A stretch of DNA of 64,000 bases, from positions 1 through 64,000 of the forward strand of contig UQBY01000003.1 of assembly GCA_900539375.1 (NCBI GenBank), given 5' to 3'. The position numbers and the translations under genes were made by a program. The notes under the pieces were generated by a model. That model was not told where the DNA came from, did no database searches, and was given only the letters and a program-made list of their open reading frames with translations. This stretch comes from an uncultured Clostridium sp. Lineage in GTDB: Bacteria; Bacillota; Clostridia; Clostridiales; Clostridiaceae. Below, in pieces: positions 16,843-25,781 of this stretch. Positions within the stretch are counted from its first letter, which is position 1. Each line of letters opens with the position of its first letter.

Positions 16843-19218
16843 TTATCTTAATTCAGCATTAAACTTATTTTCTAAAGCTTTTAGTATTTTATCATGAACT
16901 TTATTTACTTCTTCATCTTTTAATGATTTTTTAAGGTCTCTATAAACAATAGCATAGGCTATGCTCTTCTTTCCTCTTGCTATTTGAGCTCCTTTATAAA
17001 TATCAAATAACTCTACTTTTTCTACTAAGTTTCCACCAGCTTTTCTTATAGCTTCTTCAATGTCTCCAACTAATACATCATCATCAACTAAAATAGCTAA
17101 ATCACGAGTTGCTGCTGGGAATTTAGGAATTGGTGTATAAACTTTCTTCATATCAGCTGCTTCATATAAAAGGTCTAAATCAAGTTCTGCTACATAGCAA
17201 GGAGTTTCTAGTCCATATTCTTCTTGAACATCTGGATGAATTTCTCCAAATACTCCTGCAGATTTTCCTCTTAATTGAATTGCTGCTGTCTTTCCTGGAT
17301 GGAAAGTAGGGTTTTCACTTTCACGTACATATTTAGCTTTTTTGATTCCTAAAGCTGATAATACATTTTCAACTGCTCCTTTAAGATTTAAGAAATCACA
17401 ATCTCCATACATACCTATTGTTAAAATGTTTTTTTCATTTGGAAGTTCTGTTTCAACTTCATTTTTAATATATACTTTTCCTACTTCAAATAATCTTGCA
17501 TAACTATTATTTCTAGCATAGTTTCTTCCTAAAGATTCCATCATTGAAGGAATAGTTGAAGTTCTCATTACTGAATAATCTTCTCCTAATGGATTCTTTA
17601 TTTTAACAACTTCTCTTAAAGGAGAATCTTTTGGAAGTTTTATTTTATCAAATACTTTAGGTGATACAAATGAATATGCTACTGATTGGTTTAATCCTGA
17701 AGCTATTAAAGCACTTATAACTTCTTCTTTTAAAATTTCATTTCTATGTCTATTTTCTCTAAATGGAGTAACATCAAATACAGTAGTTGGGACTTTATCA
17801 TATCCATGAATTCTTGCAACTTCTTCTGCTATATCTTCTTTTATTCCAATATCAACTCTAAATGTTGGAATTGTTATTTCTAAAGAATCTTCTTTTATTT
17901 CTGTTTTTAAATCAACTAAATCTAAGCATCTTTTCATTTCTTCTTTACTTAAATTAGTTCCTAAGAACTTATTAACCCAATTAGAATCAACAGAAATATG
18001 TCCTATTTCCTTTTTATTAGGATATACATCTATAACTCCTTCCATAACTTCTCCACAATCTAATTCACATACTAAAGCACATGCTCTTTCTATTGCAATT
18101 TCAGCTAAGTTAGGGTCTATATCTTTTTCAAATCTTCCAGAAGCTTCTGTTCTTAAATTTAAAGCCTTTGAGTTAACTCTTATATTTGTTCCATCAAAGT
18201 TAGCTCCTTCAAATATAACTTCTGTTGTATCATCTTTTATTTCTGAGTCTAATCCACCCATTATTCCTGCTAAGGCTATTGTAGTTTCATTATCTTTTAT
18301 ACATAAGAAGTTAGAATTTAATTCTCTTTCAACTTCATCTAATGTTGTAAATTTTTCTCCATCCTTTGCAGTGTCAATAACTATTTTTTTAGAAGTTATT
18401 TGTCTATTATCAAAAGCATGCATAGGACATCCTATTTCAAGCATTACAAAGTTAGTTATATCAACAATATTATTTATTGGTCTAACTCCAGCTTCCATTA
18501 ATCTTTCTTGCATCCAAGCTGGTGATGGTGCTATTTTTACATTTTTAATCTTTTTAGCCATATATCTATTACAAAGATTGCTCTTTATTTCAACAGATAA
18601 TTCATTATTTATATTTTCATGGCATTTTACTGTATAGTCTAAGTTAGGCATTTTATATTCTCTGTTTAAAGCAGCAGCAGCTTCTCTTGCCATTCCTACC
18701 ATACTTAAACAATCTGGTCTGTTAGAAGTTATATCAAAATCTAGTATTGATTTATTTAATCCTAAATATTCTTTAACTTCTACTCCTAAAGGTGCATCTT
18801 CTGGTAAAATCATTAATCCATGAACTGGTTCATCTCCTGCTATTCCTAGTTCTTCTTCAGAACAGAACATACCATTTGATAAAACTCCTCTCATTTTACC
18901 CTTTGTAATTTGAGTTCCATCAGCTAGTGTAGATTTATGAAGTGCTACTGGAACTTTATCCTTTTCTTTCATATTAGTTGCGGCAGTAACTATTTGTATT
19001 ACTTCTGAACCTATATTAGCTTGACAAATGCTTAATCTATCTGCATCAGGATGCTTTTCTATTTTTTCTATTTGACATACTACTACCTTTTTAATTGCAT
19101 CCCCTTGAGTTATTACTTCTTCTAATTGAGAACCTGTTAATGTAAGCATATCTCCAAGTTCTTGTGGTGTTACATCTATATCAACATAATCTTTTATCCA
19201 ATTATATGGTACCTTCAT
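16843..19218 (-). CDS. pheT: Phenylalanine--tRNA ligase beta subunit
   Basis: PheT pairs with PheS in the alpha2-beta2 enzyme that charges tRNA-Phe in the cytoplasm. The 791-residue product has the expected full length. It has the N-terminal tRNA-binding fold (about 40-150, HPDADRLSICQANIG), the B3/B4 editing region (MEIG-type motif ... CPMHAFD, near 265-275), the B5 domain and a C-terminal anticodon-binding ferredoxin-like domain ending in ALENKFNAELR. It lies 17 bases downstream of pheS, so the two are co-transcribed from the T-box-controlled promoter. The ATG follows a good AGGAGG site. Confidence 0.97.
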   Translation of the reverse strand: MKVPYNWIKDYVDIDVTPQELGDMLTLTGSQLEEVITQGDAIKKVVVCQIEKIEKHPDADRLSICQANIGSEVIQIVTAATNMKEKDKVPVALHKSTLADGTQITKGKMRGVLSNGMFCSEEELGIAGDEPVHGLMILPEDAPLGVEVKEYLGLNKSILDFDITSNRPDCLSMVGMAREAAAALNREYKMPNLDYTVKCHENINNELSVEIKSNLCNRYMAKKIKNVKIAPSPAWMQERLMEAGVRPINNIVDITNFVMLEIGCPMHAFDNRQITSKKIVIDTAKDGEKFTTLDEVERELNSNFLCIKDNETTIALAGIMGGLDSEIKDDTTEVIFEGANFDGTNIRVNSKALNLRTEASGRFEKDIDPNLAEIAIERACALVCELDCGEVMEGVIDVYPNKKEIGHISVDSNWVNKFLGTNLSKEEMKRCLDLVDLKTEIKEDSLEITIPTFRVDIGIKEDIAEEVARIHGYDKVPTTVFDVTPFRENRHRNEILKEEVISALIASGLNQSVAYSFVSPKVFDKIKLPKDSPLREVVKIKNPLGEDYSVMRTSTIPSMMESLGRNYARNNSYARLFEVGKVYIKNEVETELPNEKNILTIGMYGDCDFLNLKGAVENVLSALGIKKAKYVRESENPTFHPGKTAAIQLRGKSAGVFGEIHPDVQEEYGLETPCYVAELDLDLLYEAADMKKVYTPIPKFPAATRDLAILVDDDVLVGDIEEAIRKAGGNLVEKVELFDIYKGAQIARGKKSIAYAIVYRDLKKSLKDEEVNKVHDKILKALENKFNAELR

Positions 19219-19235
19219 TTTCTCTATTTCCTCCT

Positions 19236-20255
19236 TTAGAATTGATTTAAGAATCTCATATCACTTTCATATAATAATCTGATATCATCTAAGCCATAGC
19301 TAAGCATAACCATTCTATCAATACCAAATCCAAAAGCAAATCCACTATATTCTTCTGGGTCTATTCCACAATTTCTAAGTACATTAGGGTGAACCATTCC
19401 ACAACCTAACATTTCAATCCATCCAGAACCCTTACATACATTACATCCTTTTCCTCCACATACAAAGCATGTTGCATCCATTTCTGCTGAAGGTTCTGTA
19501 AATGGGAAGTGGTGAGGTCTAAATTTAGTTTGAACCTTATCACCAAACATTTTTTTAACAAATAATTCTAAAGTTCCCTTTAGGTCTGCAAAAGTTACTC
19601 CCTTTGCTACAACTAATCCTTCCATTTGGTGGAATATTGGTGAGTGTGTTGCATCAACAGAGTCAGCTCTATAAACCTTACCTGGTGAAATCATCTTTAT
19701 TGGTGGTTTTTGTTTTTCCATTACTCTTATTTGAACTCCTGATGTTTGAGTTCTTAAAACTACATTATCATTTATGTAGAATGTATCTTGTTCGCTTCTT
19801 GCTGGATGATTTTTAGGAATATTTAAAGCTTCAAAGTTATAATAATCAAGTTCAACTTCTGGTCCTTCTTCAACTGAAAATCCCATTGATATAAATATGT
19901 CTTTTATTCTTTCTATTGTTAATTCTAATGGATGTCTCTTTCCTATAACATTTTTCTTTCCTGGAAGAGTTATATCTATAACTTCACTTTCAAGTTTCTT
20001 TTTCTTTTCCTCTTCCTTTATTTTACTAACTGCCTCATCAAGCTTTTCTTCAACTACTTTTTTAACATCATTAACAAGCTTACCCATAACAGGTCTTTCT
20101 TCCTTAGATAAGTCCTTCATACTTTTTAAAATAGTAGTTAATTCTCCCTTTTTACCTAAGTACTTTACTCTTATATCTTGAAGAACAGTACTTTCTTTAG
20201 CATCTTCAATTAACTTTAAAGCAGTTTCTTGAATTTCATTTAACTTATTTTTCAT
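19236..20255 (-). CDS. pheS: Phenylalanine--tRNA ligase alpha subunit
   Basis: This is the catalytic subunit of phenylalanyl-tRNA synthetase, a class II enzyme. It has 339 residues, the usual length. An N-terminal coiled coil (about 1-90) is followed by the class II core. Visible family signatures are the motif 2 region (FHQMEGLVV), the FRPHHFPFTEPS stretch and GFGIDRMVML (motif 3). A Cys cluster (CFVCGGKGCNVCKGSGW) sits near residue 265 and occurs in many bacterial PheS proteins. It is first in the pheS-pheT operon, with an AGGAG site before the ATG and the T-box leader directly upstream. Confidence 0.97.
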   Translation of the reverse strand: MKNKLNEIQETALKLIEDAKESTVLQDIRVKYLGKKGELTTILKSMKDLSKEERPVMGKLVNDVKKVVEEKLDEAVSKIKEEEKKKKLESEVIDITLPGKKNVIGKRHPLELTIERIKDIFISMGFSVEEGPEVELDYYNFEALNIPKNHPARSEQDTFYINDNVVLRTQTSGVQIRVMEKQKPPIKMISPGKVYRADSVDATHSPIFHQMEGLVVAKGVTFADLKGTLELFVKKMFGDKVQTKFRPHHFPFTEPSAEMDATCFVCGGKGCNVCKGSGWIEMLGCGMVHPNVLRNCGIDPEEYSGFAFGFGIDRMVMLSYGLDDIRLLYESDMRFLNQF

Positions 20256-20300
20256 TTAATTTTCTTCTCCTTTCTTCTCTATAAAACATTTTTAAGCATA

Positions 20301-20556
20301 AAAAAAATTCGCCCCATAAAAGGGACGAAAATATTTCCGCGTTACCACCCTAATTGGTTTTATATATAAACCCAACTCAAATTAAATTAACGGTTTTTCC
20401 GCTAGCTACTACTAAAAATTTCACAGCTAGAGCTCCTGAGGGAACTTCAATATAACCTTATTTAAAATGGCTTTCAGTCTATGACCACTTCTCCCTGAAA
20501 ACTTAATTATATCTACTTTCTCATTCACAGCTTTGTCATTATTTAATTACTTTTAC
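20301..20556 (-). promoter_or_regulatory. T-box riboswitch, phenylalanine type
   Basis: On the minus strand the leader contains the diagnostic T-box AGGGTGGTAACGCGG (20336-20350). It then has a terminator hairpin TTCGTCCC-loop-GGGGCGAA followed by seven T (20301-20329). A TTC triplet followed by A at 20497-20499 is positioned as a possible Phe specifier in stem I. Uncharged tRNA-Phe would stabilise the antiterminator and raise pheST expression. The specifier assignment is inferred. Confidence 0.93.
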
Positions 20557-20585
20557 ATTATACAGATGTTTTTCTAAAATTTCAA
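20557..20585 (-). promoter_or_regulatory. Promoter of the pheST T-box operon
   Basis: TTGAAA (20580-20585) is separated by 17 bases from TATAAT (20557-20562). It overlaps the 3' end of the upstream methyltransferase gene and sits just before the T-box leader. Confidence 0.75.
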
Positions 20586-21362
20586 CTTATTTTGCCTAAC
20601 TTTTTCATATAAAATTATAGAAGTTGCTATTGCTACATTTAAAGACTCAGCACCACCTGGCATAGGTATTTTAACTTTTTTATTTGATAATTCATATATT
20701 TCTTTACTTACTCCATTGCCTTCATTTCCAACAGATATTATTAAATTACCACTTAAATCCTCTTCAAAAAAGTCTTTATCTCCTTCAAGAGAAGTTGCTA
20801 AAAGAGAAAACCCTCTATTACATAAGCTTTTTATTATTGTATTATCTTTATCATCATAAATTACAGGAACATGAAACAATGAACCCATACTAGCTCTTAT
20901 TGTTTTTTCATTATATACATCTACAGTACCCTTTGTTAAAATAATCCCATCTACTCCTGCTGCATGAGCTGTTCTTATTATAGTTCCAAGATTTCCAGGG
21001 TCTTGTAACTTATCACACAAAAGATAAAAACTTCCCTTTTCGTTTAAAGTTATAGTATTCTTTTTTACTACAGCTACTACTCCTTGAGGTTTTTCTGTAG
21101 AACATAATTCTTTAATAAGTTTATCTTTTAATCCATATATTTTTACATTTTCATTTAAATATTTTCCTAAATATTCTTCTATTCTTTTATTATTTTCATC
21201 ATCAACAAAAATATATTCTATATTTAAATTTGCCCTAAAAGCTTCTTCAATAAGTCTAAAGCCTTCTATTATATATTTATTGCTTTTTTCTCTTCCTTTT
21301 CTCTCTTTTAATTTTTTTGTTTCTTTATATAAATTATTTTCTTTGCTTTCTATAAAAAACAA
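20574..21362 (-). CDS. SpoU/TrmH-family RNA 2'-O-methyltransferase
   Basis: SpoU enzymes methylate ribose 2'-OH in tRNA or rRNA with S-adenosylmethionine, using a trefoil-knot fold. The 262-residue protein has an N-terminal substrate-binding domain (about 1-100) and the three family motifs: NLGTIIRTAHAAG, ISVGNEGNGVS and IPMPGGAESLNVAIATSIILYE. The start is TTG at 21362, seven bases after AGAGGTG. It is commonly found next to pheS in clostridia. The exact RNA target cannot be deduced. It lies 12 bases downstream of ktrA and is probably co-transcribed with it. Confidence 0.9.
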   Translation of the reverse strand: MFFIESKENNLYKETKKLKERKGREKSNKYIIEGFRLIEEAFRANLNIEYIFVDDENNKRIEEYLGKYLNENVKIYGLKDKLIKELCSTEKPQGVVAVVKKNTITLNEKGSFYLLCDKLQDPGNLGTIIRTAHAAGVDGIILTKGTVDVYNEKTIRASMGSLFHVPVIYDDKDNTIIKSLCNRGFSLLATSLEGDKDFFEEDLSGNLIISVGNEGNGVSKEIYELSNKKVKIPMPGGAESLNVAIATSIILYEKVRQNKLKF

Positions 21363-21374
21363 TAACTACACCTC

Positions 21375-22040
21375 TTAATCCTTTATTATTGCCCCTTCAA
21401 GACTAGTTAAAGCTTCAGCCGAACCTATTGCAACTATAACATTTTCTTTATTAATTTTATCATCTGCTGCTGGATTTAAATTTACCTTACCTTTATTTTT
21501 AATGGCTATAACATTTATTCCATATTTTTTTCTAAGATTAAGGTCTTTTAAATTTTTTCCTTCCCATTCTTTAAGGGCTTTAATCTCAATAATACTATAA
21601 TCTGATGATAATTCAATATAATCAAGTATATTAGAGGAAACCATATTATGAGCTACTCTTACCCCCATATCCTTTTCTGGAAGAACTACTCTATCAGCTC
21701 CAATTTTGTATAAAACCTTTGCATGTAATTCTCCATTTCCCTTTGCAATTATATATTTAACACCTAATTCTTTAACTATTAATGTTGCCATAACACTTGA
21801 TTGTATATCTCCACCAATTGATATTATTGCTACATCAAAATTTCTTATACCTAAAGCTCTTAATGCATTTTCATCTGTTGCATCAGCTTGAACTGCATGA
21901 GTTACTTCACTTGCAATATCTTGAATTAAATCTTCATTTTTATCTATTACTAATACATCATTTCCTAAAGAATATAATGTAGTTGCAATTGATGAACCAA
22001 ATCTACCAAGCCCAATTACTACAAATTGTTTTTTACTCAA
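21375..22040 (-). CDS. ktrA: Potassium channel regulatory subunit KtrA (TrkA-N/TrkA-C)
   Basis: This is the cytoplasmic gating subunit of a Ktr potassium transporter. The N-terminal Rossmann RCK domain (about 1-130) has the GLGRFGSS nucleotide-binding loop and a typical acidic residue at VIDKNED. The C-terminal TrkA-C domain (about 140-220) ends in EALTSLEGAII. The frame can be extended to a GTG at 22049, but that GTG lies inside the AGAGGGTG ribosome site. TTG at 22040 (MSKKQFVVIGLG) has correct spacing and is chosen. It lies 12 bases downstream of ktrB, so the two subunits are co-expressed. Confidence 0.9.
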   Translation of the reverse strand: MSKKQFVVIGLGRFGSSIATTLYSLGNDVLVIDKNEDLIQDIASEVTHAVQADATDENALRALGIRNFDVAIISIGGDIQSSVMATLIVKELGVKYIIAKGNGELHAKVLYKIGADRVVLPEKDMGVRVAHNMVSSNILDYIELSSDYSIIEIKALKEWEGKNLKDLNLRKKYGINVIAIKNKGKVNLNPAADDKINKENVIVAIGSAEALTSLEGAIIKD

Positions 22041-22052
22041 AAAAATCACCCT

Positions 22053-23402
22053 CTAACCAATTAATATCTTTGTTTCTGGATATCTATAACCTTTATTTTT
22101 TCTCTTATTTGTTAAAGCTAATGCTACAGTTAATGGCCCAACTCTACCAAAGTACATTGTTATCATTATAATTATTTTTCCAATAAAATTTAATCTTTGT
22201 GTAACACCAGTAGTTAATCCAACTGTTGCAAAAGCTGATGTAGCCTCATATAATAAATCTATAAATTGTTCTTTTGGTTGTGTAATACATAATAACATTG
22301 TAACAACAACAACAAGACTAAAACTTATCATAAGTATTGCAAATGCTCTATAAACTAATTCTTTAGATAGTCTTCTTCCAAATAGTTCTGTGTCTTCTCT
22401 TCCTTTAATAACACTTACTACAGTTAATACAATTATACCAAAGGTTGCAGTTTTTAATCCTCCAGCTGTTGAACCTGGTGAACCTCCAATATACATAAGG
22501 ATTATTGTTAAAAATTTTCCTCCAGAAGTCATTTTATCTAAAGATATGCTATTAAAACCGGCAGTTCTAGGAGATACCCCAGAAAATATTGCATTTAATA
22601 TTTTATTTTTAATGCTCATAGGTCCTAATGTTTCTGGATTATTATACTCTAGTGCAAACATAAATAATATTCCTCCAAATAAAAGTATTGAAGTCATTAA
22701 AAGCACTAACTTGGTATGGGTAGATAATCTTCTATCTGTTTTATATTTAAGAAGTTCTATTATAACTGTAAATCCTAAACCTGAAACTATTATTATTATA
22801 CTAAGAGTTATTAAAACTATAGCATTAGTTGAATAAGAAGTTACACTACTATACCCTCCAAATAAATCAAAACCTGCATTACAAAAAGCTGATACTGAAT
22901 GAAATATTCCAAAATATAATCCTTTTAAAAATCCATAGTCTTTAATAAACTGTGTTGCAAGTAATACTCCCCCAATAATTTGTACTAAAACAGTAAATAA
23001 AACTATTCTTTCTACCATTTTTACTAAACCTTGAATGCTAAAGGTATTCATGGCCTCTTGCATTATAAGTCTATCTCTTAAAGTAATTCGCCTTCTTAAT
23101 AAAATTGCTAAAAGGGTTGTAAATGCCATGAACCCAAGTCCACCAACTTCTATTAAAAGCATAATTACAACTTGACCAAACTCATTCCAATATGTTCCAG
23201 TATCCAATGTTACAAGCCCTGTTACACATACTGCTGAAGTTGCTGTAAAAAGTGAATCTAAAAAATTTGTAGCATTACCACTTTTAGATGATATAGGAAG
23301 AGTTAAAATTACTGCTCCTATAAGAATAACTATAGCAAATCCTAATGCTAAAATTTGAACTCCACTTAATTGTGAAGTTTTACTTTTTTTCATATAATTC
23401 AT
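22053..23402 (-). CDS. ktrB: Potassium uptake transporter KtrB/TrkH family
   Basis: This is the membrane subunit of the Ktr system, a K+ transporter with four pore-loop repeats. The 449-residue length fits KtrB. The sequence is hydrophobic throughout and contains filter-like segments: TSAVCVTGLVT, SVSAFCNAGFD, GGSPGSTAGGLKT and SAFATVGLTTG. The last part (YFGRVGPLTVALAL) is the typical KtrB C-terminus. The ATG follows GGAG by nine bases. It is immediately upstream of ktrA. Confidence 0.93.
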   Translation of the reverse strand: MNYMKKSKTSQLSGVQILALGFAIVILIGAVILTLPISSKSGNATNFLDSLFTATSAVCVTGLVTLDTGTYWNEFGQVVIMLLIEVGGLGFMAFTTLLAILLRRRITLRDRLIMQEAMNTFSIQGLVKMVERIVLFTVLVQIIGGVLLATQFIKDYGFLKGLYFGIFHSVSAFCNAGFDLFGGYSSVTSYSTNAIVLITLSIIIIVSGLGFTVIIELLKYKTDRRLSTHTKLVLLMTSILLFGGILFMFALEYNNPETLGPMSIKNKILNAIFSGVSPRTAGFNSISLDKMTSGGKFLTIILMYIGGSPGSTAGGLKTATFGIIVLTVVSVIKGREDTELFGRRLSKELVYRAFAILMISFSLVVVVTMLLCITQPKEQFIDLLYEATSAFATVGLTTGVTQRLNFIGKIIIMITMYFGRVGPLTVALALTNKRKNKGYRYPETKILIG

Positions 23403-23444
23403 TAATAATCACTCCAAAGGCTATATATTTTCCCATATAAAAAT

Positions 23445-23466
23445 AAATGCGACTTTAGTCGCATTT
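23445..23466 (-). terminator. Terminator of infC-rpmI-rplT operon
   Basis: A perfect 10-base inverted repeat AAATGCGACT/AGTCGCATTT is followed on the minus strand by ATTTTTA. It lies 18 bases after the rplT stop. Confidence 0.85.
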
Positions 23467-23483
23467 ATAATGTTATTGCAAAA

Positions 23484-23843
23484 TTAAGCATTTAGTTGTT
23501 TCTTAGCTACTTCTACTAATTCAGCAAAAGCCTTTGGATCGTTTATAGCTATTTCAGATAACATCTTTCTGTTTATGTCAACTCCAGCTAACTTCATTCC
23601 ATTCATGAATTTAGAATATGAAAGACCTTTCATTCTTGTAGCTGCATTTATTCTAGCTATCCAAAGTCTTCTGTAATCTCTCTTCTTTAACTTTCTTCCT
23701 ACATATGCATTTCTTAATGCTCTTATAACTGATTCATTAGCAGTTTTAAATAACTTGCTCTTTCCACCGTAGTATCCCTTTGCAAGTTTTAATACTTTTT
23801 TATGATTTTTACGAGAATTAACCGCTCTCTTTACTCTTGCCAT
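23484..23843 (-). CDS. rplT: 50S ribosomal protein L20
   Basis: L20 is a large-subunit assembly protein that in Firmicutes also represses its own operon by binding the infC leader. At 119 residues it is full length, starting MARVKRAVNSRKNHKKVLKLAKGY and ending in EVAKKQLNA, with the Arg/Lys-rich N-terminal rRNA-binding arm. An AGGAGG site precedes the ATG. It is the last gene of infC-rpmI-rplT, 26 bases after rpmI. Confidence 0.98.
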   Translation of the reverse strand: MARVKRAVNSRKNHKKVLKLAKGYYGGKSKLFKTANESVIRALRNAYVGRKLKKRDYRRLWIARINAATRMKGLSYSKFMNGMKLAGVDINRKMLSEIAINDPKAFAELVEVAKKQLNA

Positions 23844-23869
23844 TGTCTAAACCTCCTGTATCCTAAATC

Positions 23870-24067
23870 CTATAGGTATGGTAATAATTTCTTCATTACT
23901 TTTTCTTCACTTGCTGAAACATATCCAGTCTTTCTTAAGTTTCTTGTTCTCTTTGTAGTCTTCTTAGTTAAGATATGGCTCTTAAAAGCCTTTGCTCTCT
24001 TTAACTTTCCTGTTCCTGTTTTCTTAAATCTTTTTGCTGCACCTCTATGAGTTTTCATTTTTGGCAT
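23870..24067 (-). CDS. rpmI: 50S ribosomal protein L35
   Basis: This is a small basic protein of the large subunit (65 residues, standard length). It begins MPKMKTHRGAAKRFKKTGTG and has the conserved HILTKKTTKRTRNLRK core. It sits between infC and rplT, with a clear AGGAGG-type site upstream. Confidence 0.98.
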   Translation of the reverse strand: MPKMKTHRGAAKRFKKTGTGKLKRAKAFKSHILTKKTTKRTRNLRKTGYVSASEEKVMKKLLPYL

Positions 24068-24088
24068 GATAATTTTCCTCCTCTCTCA

Positions 24089-24604
24089 TTACGCCTTTTT
24101 AGGGCCTAAAACCATTGTCATACTTCTTCCTTCTTTTTTAGCAGGCTTTTCAACTACAGATACATCTTCTAGCTTGCTTTGAAATTTATCTAAAATCTTT
24201 AATCCTAGATGAGAAAGCTCCATTTCTCTTCCTCTGAATCTGACAGTGATTTTTACTTTGTCTCCATCTAATAAGAACTTTCTTGCATTTTTAGCTTTAA
24301 TATCAATATCATGTTCTTCAATAGTTAAAGAAACTCTAATTTCTTTGATACTGATAACTTTTTGATTTTTCTTAGCTTCTTTTTCTTTCTTTGACTGCTC
24401 ATAAATGAATTTACCTAAATCCATTATTTTGCAAACAGGTGGCTTTGCCCCTGGTGATATCATTACTAAATCTAAATCTGCTTCATCAGCTAACTTTTGT
24501 GCTTCTGCAGTTTTTAAAATACCTAATTGAGTTCCATCTGTGTTAATAACTCTAATTTCTTTTTCTTTTATATCTTCATTAACTATATATTTTTTGTTAA
24601 TAAT
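24089..24604 (-). CDS. infC: Translation initiation factor IF-3, apparent ATT start
   Basis: IF-3 binds the 30S subunit and proofreads start-codon choice. The protein shows the N-domain (YIVNEDIKEKEIRVI), a lysine-rich linker and the C-domain (TVRFRGREMELSHLG ... SMTMVLGPK). The frame extends to a GTG at 24610, but its G is the last base of the GGAGG ribosome site (24610-24614), so it cannot be the start. ATT at 24602-24604 lies five bases after GGAGG, and a second ATT follows. This agrees with the rare ATT start known for infC in other bacteria, which lets IF-3 limit its own translation. The annotated 5' end is therefore inferred. First gene of infC-rpmI-rplT. Confidence 0.9.
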   Translation of the reverse strand: MINKKYIVNEDIKEKEIRVINTDGTQLGILKTAEAQKLADEADLDLVMISPGAKPPVCKIMDLGKFIYEQSKKEKEAKKNQKVISIKEIRVSLTIEEHDIDIKAKNARKFLLDGDKVKITVRFRGREMELSHLGLKILDKFQSKLEDVSVVEKPAKKEGRSMTMVLGPKKA

Positions 24605-24614
24605 TTTCACCTCC

Positions 24615-24753
24615 GAAAAAAATAAAAAGCAGTATATAATAAAAAGGACGACATACTGCCGTCCTGTATATTATCCTAATTACTTTAGATAATTAACCAT
24701 ACTAAGCTAGCTTTAACTGCTGTATGGTGAGAAACGGCTGTTTCTTCTTGACC
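24615..24753 (-). promoter_or_regulatory. L20 leader / transcription attenuator upstream of infC
   Basis: The untranslated leader contains a long paired region (CAGCCG ... CGGCTG-type arms and CATACAGCAG) and ends in a terminator hairpin AGGACG-loop-CGTCCT plus five T (24641-24665). This layout matches the L20-responsive leader of Firmicute infC operons, where excess L20 promotes termination. The family assignment rests on position and visible structure. Confidence 0.8.
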
Positions 24754-24759
24754 TAAGTT

Positions 24760-24788
24760 ATTGTATCATCATTAATTTTTAATGTCAA
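24760..24788 (-). promoter_or_regulatory. Promoter of infC operon
   Basis: On the minus strand a consensus TTGACA (24783-24788) is followed after 17 bases by TACAAT (24760-24765). It ends four bases before the ytxC-like stop codon and precedes the L20 leader. Confidence 0.85.
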
Positions 24789-24792
24789 TACT

Positions 24793-25647
24793 TTATTTGC
24801 AAAAAGTCACCTTATTTCCAAATACCTTAACAATAGTATCAATAAATTCTTTATTAAGGCACTTTTCTTTGCTGTGAATTATTATATGCTCTGGAGAATT
24901 AGTTATTAATCCACTTATTATTATATCCTCCATATTTGCATCTACTCCAATTTTACATCCTGCAAGTTCTTTTAAAAATTCATCAAGAATATCTTTTCCA
25001 TTGCCATCAGTTAAAGAATATCCTCCTAAGGTTTGTATTGTAAGATTAACCTCTTGAAGCTTACTATCTTGAATATTAACAAAGTATTTTAAAAGCCTTA
25101 TAAATTCTTCATATTCTTTGTCTATTATATAATTTTCTATAATTCTATCTATAATAATTTCTATATTTGACCTTAATTCCTTCATTCTAAATAAAAGAAA
25201 ACCATTTATATTAAATTCATTATTTTCTTCTATACATATTTTTATTTTATCTATTATTTCATTTATTATATTAGAATAATATAAAAAATCAGTATCTTTA
25301 TTAGAATTTTCTAGTCTTAAAACCTTCATAATTATTTCTTCAGCTTCTAATAATTCACTTTGCCTTAAGAAAAAATAATTATCTGTTAGAAATTCAAATA
25401 GCTCTTTTTTTCTGTATTTTTCTATTATTATTTTATACATTATATTACTTACATACATTATTATTTTTTTTCTTATTTTTTCATTATAATTATCATCATC
25501 ACATATAATTTTTATTATATGTGTATTTTTTTCTAAACTTTCAACTAAACCAATATTTATGCTCTTTTTCTTTAAAAGCTCTCTTAATCCTTGTAGTTCT
25601 TCAATAAAATCTAGTTCTTCTGAATAAGCTAATTTCAGTACAAGCAT
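24793..25647 (-). CDS. ytxC: YtxC-like sporulation protein
   Basis: This resembles the YtxC family, which is conserved in spore formers and sits next to infC/thrS in many Firmicutes. Its biochemical role is unknown. The 284-residue product is mostly helical and acidic/basic, with no signal peptide or membrane segment. Family-like features are the LTIQTLGGYSLTDGNGKDIL region and the C-terminal DIIISGLITNSPEHIIIHSKE stretch. A GTG at 25656 is inside the ribosome site GGGAGTG; ATG at 25647 has correct spacing. It is divergently oriented from the plus-strand gene at 25782. Confidence 0.75.
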   Translation of the reverse strand: MLVLKLAYSEELDFIEELQGLRELLKKKSINIGLVESLEKNTHIIKIICDDDNYNEKIRKKIIMYVSNIMYKIIIEKYRKKELFEFLTDNYFFLRQSELLEAEEIIMKVLRLENSNKDTDFLYYSNIINEIIDKIKICIEENNEFNINGFLLFRMKELRSNIEIIIDRIIENYIIDKEYEEFIRLLKYFVNIQDSKLQEVNLTIQTLGGYSLTDGNGKDILDEFLKELAGCKIGVDANMEDIIISGLITNSPEHIIIHSKEKCLNKEFIDTIVKVFGNKVTFCK

Positions 25648-25781
25648 GGATTTCACTCCCTTCTGATAATAGTATGCTTTAAATCTTTAAGCTCTATTCA
25701 AAATTTATTATTTTGTTTTTCTGTTGATTTTTTTTATATCCAATAGTAATGTTATTTTAAGAAAATTTATAGGAGGTAATC

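Noticed and set aside
20336..20556. Possible tRNA or other ncRNA upstream of pheS
   Set aside because: The T-box sequence, terminator and position identify it as a T-box leader.
22390..22836. Plus-strand open frame of 148 codons
   Set aside because: Antisense to ktrB, whose conserved motifs fix the true frame; Ile/Val/Pro-rich composition is the mirror of a membrane protein.
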